Positions 59,273 to 64,000 of a stretch of 64,000 nucleotides of DNA are shown piece after piece. This DNA comes from Nocardia transvalensis (GTDB lineage: Bacteria > Actinomycetota > Actinomycetes > Mycobacteriales > Mycobacteriaceae): contig NZ_JADLQQ010000014.1 in the NCBI RefSeq assembly GCF_015477765.1, positions 1 to 64,000 on the forward strand, written 5' to 3'. A model generated the notes under the pieces. That model had not been told where the DNA came from, did no database searches, and saw only the letters and a program-made list of their open reading frames with translations. Each line of letters starts with the position of its first letter. Positions within the stretch are counted from its first letter, which is position 1. The position numbers were made by a program, and so were the translations under genes.

Positions 59273-60388
59273 GTGCAGTTGTCGTTCTCTTTGCCCGCGG
59301 CCGAGCAAGAGCTACTCGACCGAATAGTCGTGCTGGCCAAAGATTTTCAGGCCGAGGCGGCATTCTACGACGAGCGTGCGGAGATTCCGGTGGCCGCGCT
59401 GGAGGCGCTGCACGATGCCGGGCTCGACGCGGCGGTCCTGCCGCACCATGTCGGCGGCACGGGGATGAGTTACCTGACTTTCGGTGCCGTCGTGCGGACC
59501 CTCGCGCAGGCCGATCCGTCCGTTGCCACCCTCTGGACGATGCACGCGGGTGCGGGTGTCGGGCTCGCGGAACTCACCCGTGAATCGGCGGGCTCGTTTT
59601 TCGCCGATGAATTCCTGGCGGGTAAGCGGTTCGCGGTTGCGCTGTCCGAGCCCGCCAGCGGTAATCGGTTCCTCCAGCCTCTCCACGAGGCTGTCGCAGT
59701 CGACCGCGGCTGGGTGCTCAGCGGTGCGAAGCGGTTCGTCTCCGGTGCCGAGATCGCCGACTATCTGATCGTGAATGCGTTGGTCGACCAGCAGCCGGCC
59801 TTCTTCGCCGTCGTGCCGGACGACACCGTCTCGATCGTGCCGATCTGGGACACCCTGGGTCTTCGCGCGACCCGTAGCCAACTGCTGTCCTTCGACAACA
59901 CTCTGTTGCGCGCCGAGTATCGTGGGCGTGCATCGGGGCAGGGTGAGTTCGAGATCATCCCGGCCGGGCTCCCGGCGCTCTCGCTGGGCATCGCCGACGC
60001 CGCGCTCGCCGCACTCATCGAGCATGCGTCGACGCGAGAGATCCTGGGTAAGCCGCTGTCGCACCAGCAATGGGTGCAGCATGAGGTCGCCGATGCCCAG
60101 ATCCGGCTCGCGGCAGCACACGCACTGTACGAGCGGGGGCTCTGGGAAGCCGACAACGCGGTGCCGAGCTTCTTCGGCACTTTCATCCGCGCGAAGTATC
60201 TCGCCAACAAGGTCGCCGTGAATGTCGCACAACTAGGGGTTCGCGTCGGCGGCGGCTCCGGATATCTCAAACAATCACCCATCCAACGACATCTGCGCGA
60301 CGCCGAGGCAGGCCAACTGATGGCCTACTCCACCGAGGTGATCGCAACCTCCATCGGCAAAGAGGTCCTGGGCGTCGATTCCGACTGA
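59273..60388 (+). CDS. Acyl-CoA dehydrogenase-family protein
   Basis: The 371-aa protein starts at GTG 59273, ten bases after pknK. Markers are AALEALHDAGLDAAVLPHHV, ADPSVATLWTMHAGAGVGL, FAVALSEPASGNRFLQPLHE, LSGAKRFVSGAEIADYLIVN and LGVRVGGGSGYLKQSPIQRH. The last is the usual C-terminal GGxGY. The catalytic Glu position is not clear from reading, and the protein is closer to the SfnB/DszC-like or isobutylamine-monooxygenase branch than to long-chain dehydrogenases. It may dehydrogenate an acyl-CoA or act as a flavin monooxygenase. It ends at the border of the low-GC accessory region. Confidence 0.78.
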   Translation: MQLSFSLPAAEQELLDRIVVLAKDFQAEAAFYDERAEIPVAALEALHDAGLDAAVLPHHVGGTGMSYLTFGAVVRTLAQADPSVATLWTMHAGAGVGLAELTRESAGSFFADEFLAGKRFAVALSEPASGNRFLQPLHEAVAVDRGWVLSGAKRFVSGAEIADYLIVNALVDQQPAFFAVVPDDTVSIVPIWDTLGLRATRSQLLSFDNTLLRAEYRGRASGQGEFEIIPAGLPALSLGIADAALAALIEHASTREILGKPLSHQQWVQHEVADAQIRLAAAHALYERGLWEADNAVPSFFGTFIRAKYLANKVAVNVAQLGVRVGGGSGYLKQSPIQRHLRDAEAGQLMAYSTEVIATSIGKEVLGVDSD

Positions 60389-60444
60389 ACCGTATACCCG
60401 GCGCTATCCGGAATTCGATCTTCCCGGGGCGAAACATCCCGTAA

Positions 60445-60786
60445 ACATCCACCAGGCCGGAAAATGGAACCTTCTCTCATGAAGACCCGCACAAGTTCTG
60501 GCATTGCGTAGACGGCGTCGCCTACGAGAAGGAATGTGCACCCTCCAACCCGCCTCTGGTCTTCGAAGAGGATCTCGCGGTGCCCCATACGAAGGACGGT
60601 GTGTGTGGCCGTGGGAGTCCGCACGGGAGGATGTCCAAAGACAGCAACAAGACGTACAGTAGCTGCACCAAAGACATTGGCTTGCAGGAGCTTTCAGTAC
60701 TAAGGATGCGAGGTTGGCTCCGGACCGACAGCGATGGTGTGGTGAAAGACGATGATTCCCAAGCAGATTTGACCGACAGTCACTAG
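60445..60786 (+). pseudogene. Remnant with a chitin-binding (peritrophin-A/CBM14-like) motif
   Basis: An open frame with no start codon before its coding-like part reads GTFSHEDPHKFWHCVDGVAY, then EKECAPSNPPLVFEED. That is the G-x-F-x-H...F-W-x-C-x-x-G-x-x-x-x-x-x-C-P...L-V-F pattern of CBM14 domains, lacking the first Cys. The frame then runs through less typical sequence (SSCTKDIGLQELSVLRMRGW) to TAG at 60784. The 5' half and signal peptide are missing, and an ATG at 60465 lies in another frame. The rest was lost when the accessory region decayed. Domain assignment is by motif reading only. Confidence 0.45.
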
Positions 60787-60944
60787 CATTGGAAGCGCGA
60801 CCCGACGAGCGTGGCGCGTGAGGAGTCCACCTCCACGGTCAGCGACGGTCGGCCGTCGAAGATGTCGACGTAGCCGGAGGCGGCCGAGTTCATCGGTGAA
60901 CACTCTGAGATCGGTTCGATCAGCGCAGCAAGACTGATTTGCAC
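60783..60944 (-). pseudogene. Short protein-like remnant on the minus strand
   Basis: From GTG 60944 the minus strand encodes 53 residues (VQISLAALIEPISECSPMNS, then GYVDIFDGRPSLTVEVD) ending at TAG 60783. Internal ATG 60893 would give 36 aa. Composition looks like real protein, but there is no ribosome site and I do not recognise it. It is probably the C-terminal scrap of a lost gene. It overlaps the end of the chitin-binding remnant by two bases. Confidence 0.3.
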
Positions 60945-60956
60945 AGGGGATTCGCA

Positions 60957-61400
60957 ATGACTGATAGTTTTCCTGTAGGAGATTTCTTCATCCGAAACGT
61001 GGCCAGCGGCAAGGTATTAGACGTCGAAGGTGGAAGCACCGCACCGGGAGCCGCGATAATTGTCTGGGACCGGAAATCCAGCGATTACGACAACCAGCTA
61101 TGGCGATACGACGAGGGATTCATTGTCAACAAGAAGAGCGGGCTGTGCCTGGAGGTCCCGGGATACGAAGGCGGCGGTGGTATCAAGCCCGGAACATCGT
61201 TGGTTCAAGCCGCAAGGCGAGAGCAGCCGGACAGCCTCAATCAGCTCTGGGCCTATAACTACCAGTCCCCGATGCCGTACGACCCGAAGGTGTGTCTCTG
61301 GGGCGAGGACGGCGATGTATCGACGCCCGGCACCAAGATCGTTGTCGATACGCGGATGCAGCACGAGGTCACGCAGGAATGGATGTTCGATACGCCGTAG
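60957..61400 (+). CDS. R-type (ricin B-like) lectin domain protein
   Basis: The 147-aa single-domain beta-trefoil protein has three QxW repeats: NQLWRYDEG, NQLWAYN and QEWMFDTP, with FFIRNVASGKVLDVEGGSTA opening the first lobe. There is no signal peptide or membrane segment, so it is cytoplasmic or leaves by another route. Such lectins bind galactosides or other sugars; in bacteria they may be toxin parts, surface adhesins or defence proteins. ATG 60957 has AGGGGA six bases upstream. Base composition is lower in GC than the core genes, and it lies beside a chitin-binding remnant and a tRNA attachment site, so horizontal origin is likely. Confidence 0.8.
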   Translation: MTDSFPVGDFFIRNVASGKVLDVEGGSTAPGAAIIVWDRKSSDYDNQLWRYDEGFIVNKKSGLCLEVPGYEGGGGIKPGTSLVQAARREQPDSLNQLWAYNYQSPMPYDPKVCLWGEDGDVSTPGTKIVVDTRMQHEVTQEWMFDTP

Positions 61401-61460
61401 TAATTACTGGGCATTGAGGACATCGGAGACTCCGGTAACGGTCTAGTAGGTCCAAAATAA

Positions 61461-61497
61461 CCCAGGCCAGAGAGATCGAAAATCTCTCCGTCCTGGG
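61461..61497 (+). terminator. Hairpin downstream of the lectin gene
   Basis: CCCAGG (61461-61466) pairs with CCTGGG (61492-61497) around an inner AGAGAT/ATCTCT stem (61471-61476 with 61482-61487). Confidence 0.6.
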
Positions 61498-61502
61498 CCG
61501 CT

Positions 61503-61545
61503 AGTAGCGGGGACAGGACTTGAACCTGCGACCTCTGGGTTATGA
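61503..61545 (-). other. 3' fragment of a tRNA with anticodon CAT (Met type), attachment site
   Basis: The minus strand reads TCATAACCCAGAGGTCGCAG, then GTTCAAGTCCTGTCCCCGCTA. That is the 3' side of the anticodon arm with CAT, a variable loop, a T-arm and the acceptor 3' strand of a tRNA-Met-like gene. Upstream sequence does not pair with CCCAG, so the 5' half is absent. Such 3' halves are the displaced copy at one end of an integrated element. Confidence 0.72.
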
Positions 61546-62156
61546 CAGACCCCGATACAGACGTGTTCGGTTGGCTTCGGTTTCTCGACTCTACCTGCAC
61601 AAATGTCAGTTCGGGACATTCGTTCATATCAGGGCGGATTCGGCGCTATTCGGGCCAAAAGGTCAAGTAAAAGTCTAGCAGACAGATTTACCTGATGGCG
61701 TCAGGGAAGTGGTGGACGCGCGGTCATCATGCTCGCGATACCTCGCTATGTTACAGCCGCGCAGGACGGTACGTACAACGCACAGTCCCGCCAACGATGG
61801 TGGAACATCAGATTCTGCCCCAACATAATTCGGTTGAGTTCGCTCCTGACTGATTCCGTATATCGAGCAACGTAATAGCTTTGGGCTGACGAAACTTCCG
61901 ATTCTGTTGTGCTGCACTCCTTCGGCCGGATTCTGCTGAGATTCGGAGTAAATCCGGACTTTCACGGTCGCGTCGGCGTTGGTGGCAGGACTCGAGTACG
62001 GCCGAGCAGGGTGGCCGATCACAAGGACGGTTGCCGCGGGGCTGGGTTGTTGGTGTCGCAACGGTCGTCCCTTCGGCCCGCCGTTGTCGGATCGCTCGGG
62101 TTGATGAGTTCTCGCATCGAGTCGATCGTTTACCCGCTGTGGAGCATGGAGGCTGG
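61546..62156. other. Noncoding stretch of the right-hand element
   Basis: About 610 bases have no convincing coding frame on either strand. Base composition is mixed, with an A/T-richer stretch near 61800-61900. It separates the tRNA-Met fragment from the pseudogene. No integrase, repeat or RNA gene was recognised. Confidence 0.4.
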
Positions 62157-63606
62157 CTACTGTCGAAGTCTTCCGAGTTCCCACTCCGGCGCCCACGGTC
62201 GGGACAGGGATAGTTCGTCGAGGGATTTGCGGTGGTAGTCCTTGTGGGGATCGTCGGGGCTCCATCCGTTGAGGTACGGGCGCAGGTCGTCGGGGCCGGG
62301 CTCGATGTCGAAGTCGATGTTTCCGAGCGAGGCGGTACCGGTAGTTGGATCCAGGTGCTTGGCCAGCTCTCGTCCGCCGGCACTCCAGTTGGCAGGTTCT
62401 CGGCCAAGCCCGAATCTCCTTCTTTCGTCGGCGGCTGCAGCTGTGTCGCCGAGGACGGTGCAGATGTGTCGGAGTCCTGCGTGTCCCGTCACGCGCGAAG
62501 GGCACCGACCAGTGTTCGTCGGCGCAGCATCGCAACTGCCTTCGGCCGTGCGGCAGCCAGCCACCGTCGATTCCCGCTCCCGTCGTTCTTCGGCTTCCTT
62601 GCGCTCCCATTCCGTTTGCTGTGCCAGCCACTTTCGATGGCCTTCTTCGCTTCGGCGTTGGGGCTTCGGCGAAGCTGGCTTTGACGTCGGTGATGATCTG
62701 GCGAATACGCCGTTCCAGGGGCGAGCGTTTCTCGTCGGTCCAGGTGTTGGGGTCGGAGTCGGCGCTCCCCGATGAGCCGATCGTCAGTTGCAGCTTCCCC
62801 GTCGGGATAGCTCGGCTGTAGGAAGATCTGATTTCCCACCGATATGCGAGCCGGCCATAGGCGTTGACGTACTCCTCTGTCAGACTCAAATTCCGCTGTG
62901 CCGTACCGATGCGGTACCCCAGCTTGACGTGTTGTCCGCGATGTGTCGTCCGCACTTCCTGATCATGCTTTGCGGCTGCGGCATTGAGGTCGATCAAGAA
63001 CTTCACCGCGCGCTCCCGCTGGCCGTCACTGACCTGAATCGCCGCCGGGTTCTCTGTCAACAACTGGCGCAGAACCTGCGCGGGGAACTTCGGCTTACCT
63101 GCCTTCAACCGGTCCCGGTTCCAATCGGTTTCGTCGGGCTTGTCGGCATCGAGCAGCCGCACCTTGGTGTCGCCGCTGGACCGTCCCGTATATCGGAGCA
63201 CCTGCCTCTCCGGAATGAGACCGCCTTGTTTCGCGGCATGCACCGCGCGACGATAGGTCGCTCGCGTCTTCTCGTCCGGCTCCGAGATCCGCACGGTCTC
63301 ATCGGATGCCTGACAGAGACGTTCGATCAGGCCCCTTGCTCGGGCTGTCGCGGCTCCGGCGTGACCACTGGGGGCTGGCACCGTCGTCGCTTCAGGTGAC
63401 GGCCGTGTGCGAGGTAGTACTTGCCGGCGTCGGTGATGCTGGCGGTGAACACACCCGCGCGTTTGAAGATCACGACCAGGCCCCGGGCCTGCAGGGCGTA
63501 GGCGGTCGTCCGCTGCGACGCGTCGTCCGGTTTGCTCAGAGTGTCACCGTCCGCGATTCCAGCAGATCGGCTTGCCGATCGTTGATGGGATCACTCCGCC
63601 GCACCA
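62157..63606 (-). pseudogene. Multiply frameshifted actinobacterial element protein
   Basis: Pieces of one protein lie in successive frames. The N-terminal part starts at ATG 63606 (MVRRSDPINDRQADLLES) and continues after a shift near 63555 (IADGDTLSKPDDASQRTTAY, winged-helix-like, to AGKYYLAHGRH). After a shift near 63350 comes GLIERLCQASDETVRISEPD, on to NTWTDEKRSPLERRIRQIIT. After shifts near 62650 and 62495 the C-terminal part reads LRHICTVLGDTAAAADERRR, LDPTTGTASLGNIDFDIEPG and LNGWSPDDPHKDYHRKSLDE, ending at 62157. The order matches a hypothetical family of about 450 aa common in Nocardia and Streptomyces elements; its function is unknown to me. At least four lesions make it non-functional. 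Confidence 0.6.
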
Positions 63607-63924
63607 TGGAGCCATGGTGCGCGTCCGCGCACCGACGTGTCTCAGGATTTGACGAATCGAGAGCAGCGGTGTTCGGCGCCCGGCGCACTCGCTTTATCGG
63701 CAGCGAGGACCAGGCGATGAGCGAGTGGATCTTTCGGTTGCGGGACCGTGCCTCCTCTGAGCGGGTGCGCATCCTCGCGGTCGAGCAGTGGAAGCAATGA
63801 AAACTTGATATACCATCCATTTTCGGTGAGATCCTCGTTATGGAGTCTGAGTCAGGTCCCTTGAGGCACAACGAATATCAGACACCTATGCGAGGATGTG
63901 GCCAACCGAGTGAGGAGGGGGGCG

Positions 63925-63999
63925 ATGGTCAACACGATTATTTCCTTCGCCGACGTCGAGCCGGTACTTGAACGCCTTTCCCCAGACTTGGGTTGGTGA
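63925..63999 (+). CDS. Possible 24-aa ORF at the window edge
   Basis: ATG 63925 follows GAGGAGGGG at good spacing and encodes MVNTIISFADVEPVLERLSP, then DLGW and TGA at 63997-63999. It is too short to classify. It could be a short leader or a gene interrupted by a frameshift at the right edge. Confidence 0.3.
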   Translation: MVNTIISFADVEPVLERLSPDLGW

Positions 64000-64000
64000 G

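Noticed and set aside
60700..60957. 85-codon minus-strand frame near the lectin gene
   Set aside because: Arg-rich, no ribosome site; a different frame on the same strand reads more like protein and was listed as a remnant instead.
61808..62407. Minus-strand frame of 199 codons
   Set aside because: Ser/Thr/Pro/Arg-rich product in the wrong frame relative to the conserved C-terminal part of the pseudogene.
63306..63800. Plus-strand frame of 164 codons
   Set aside because: It is the antisense of the frameshifted element gene; its product lacks motif and its composition is Arg/Ser/Gly-rich noise.

Overview
The window is high-GC actinobacterial DNA, most likely Nocardia or a close mycolate-containing relative. 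The evidence is the gene content: an Rv3722c-type aspartate aminotransferase next to a short SRP RNA, a PknK-type kinase/MalT-like fusion, an MmpL/RND exporter, FadA/FadB, DUF3558-type lipoproteins and an EspC-like type VII secretion substrate. GTG and TTG starts and 1-4 nt gene overlaps are common. Genus-level naming is inference.

Layout. (1) 1-2136: end of an integrated element. It holds a 3' CDS fragment, a 65-aa protein, a catalytically dead integrase-like protein, a frameshifted tyrosine integrase and a 3' fragment of tRNA-Ser(GGA) that marks an attachment site. (2) 2146-10376: core and housekeeping genes, namely a Pro-rich membrane protein, SRP RNA (ffs), aspC, a methyltransferase, an HhH-GPD protein, a secreted hydrolase, and a PadR/MFS/membrane-protein module with a palindromic operator. 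(3) 10572-14273: the minus-strand operon ssuC-ssuB-ssuA-ssuD for sulfonate uptake and desulfonation. (4) 14629-17118: a small surface/type VII-like locus. (5) 17245-24355: a plus-strand organosulfur oxidation cluster with two DszC/SfnB-type flavoproteins, a DszA/NtaA-type monooxygenase, a StyA-like FAD monooxygenase, SfnG and one flavin reductase. (6) 26343-36856: a SAM-I riboswitch followed by ten tightly coupled genes: an amino-acid ABC permease and ATPase, a GNAT, four luciferase-like monooxygenases, and a peptide-type ABC system with two permeases and a double ATPase. Neither ABC system has a binding protein here. (7) 37971-39453: a Cys-Cys leader peptide, an RBS-sequestering stem and a ROK-family regulator. 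(8) 39545-48667: DUF2207 protein, twin zinc metallopeptidases, TetR/MmpL, ammonium transporter, unknown protein. (9) 49138-60388: dnaX, fadA-fadB, pknK and an acyl-CoA dehydrogenase. (10) 60400-64000: lower-GC, decayed accessory DNA with a chitin-binding-like remnant, an R-type lectin, a tRNA-Met 3' fragment and a multiply frameshifted pseudogene.

Main theme. About 26 kb is devoted to scavenging sulfur from organic compounds: sulfonates (Ssu), sulfones and thiophene-like substrates (Sfn/Dsz-type), and probably S-modified amino acids or peptides (riboswitch operon). Seven luciferase-like monooxygenases share one visible flavin reductase. Two RNA devices appear to sense sulfur status, the SAM-I riboswitch and the Cys leader. 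The whole block lies between aspC and dnaX, which are neighbours in Mycobacterium tuberculosis.

Limits. Family calls come from reading motifs and remembered family members; no database search was run. Two apparent +1 frameshifts lie in C-runs and could be sequencing errors.
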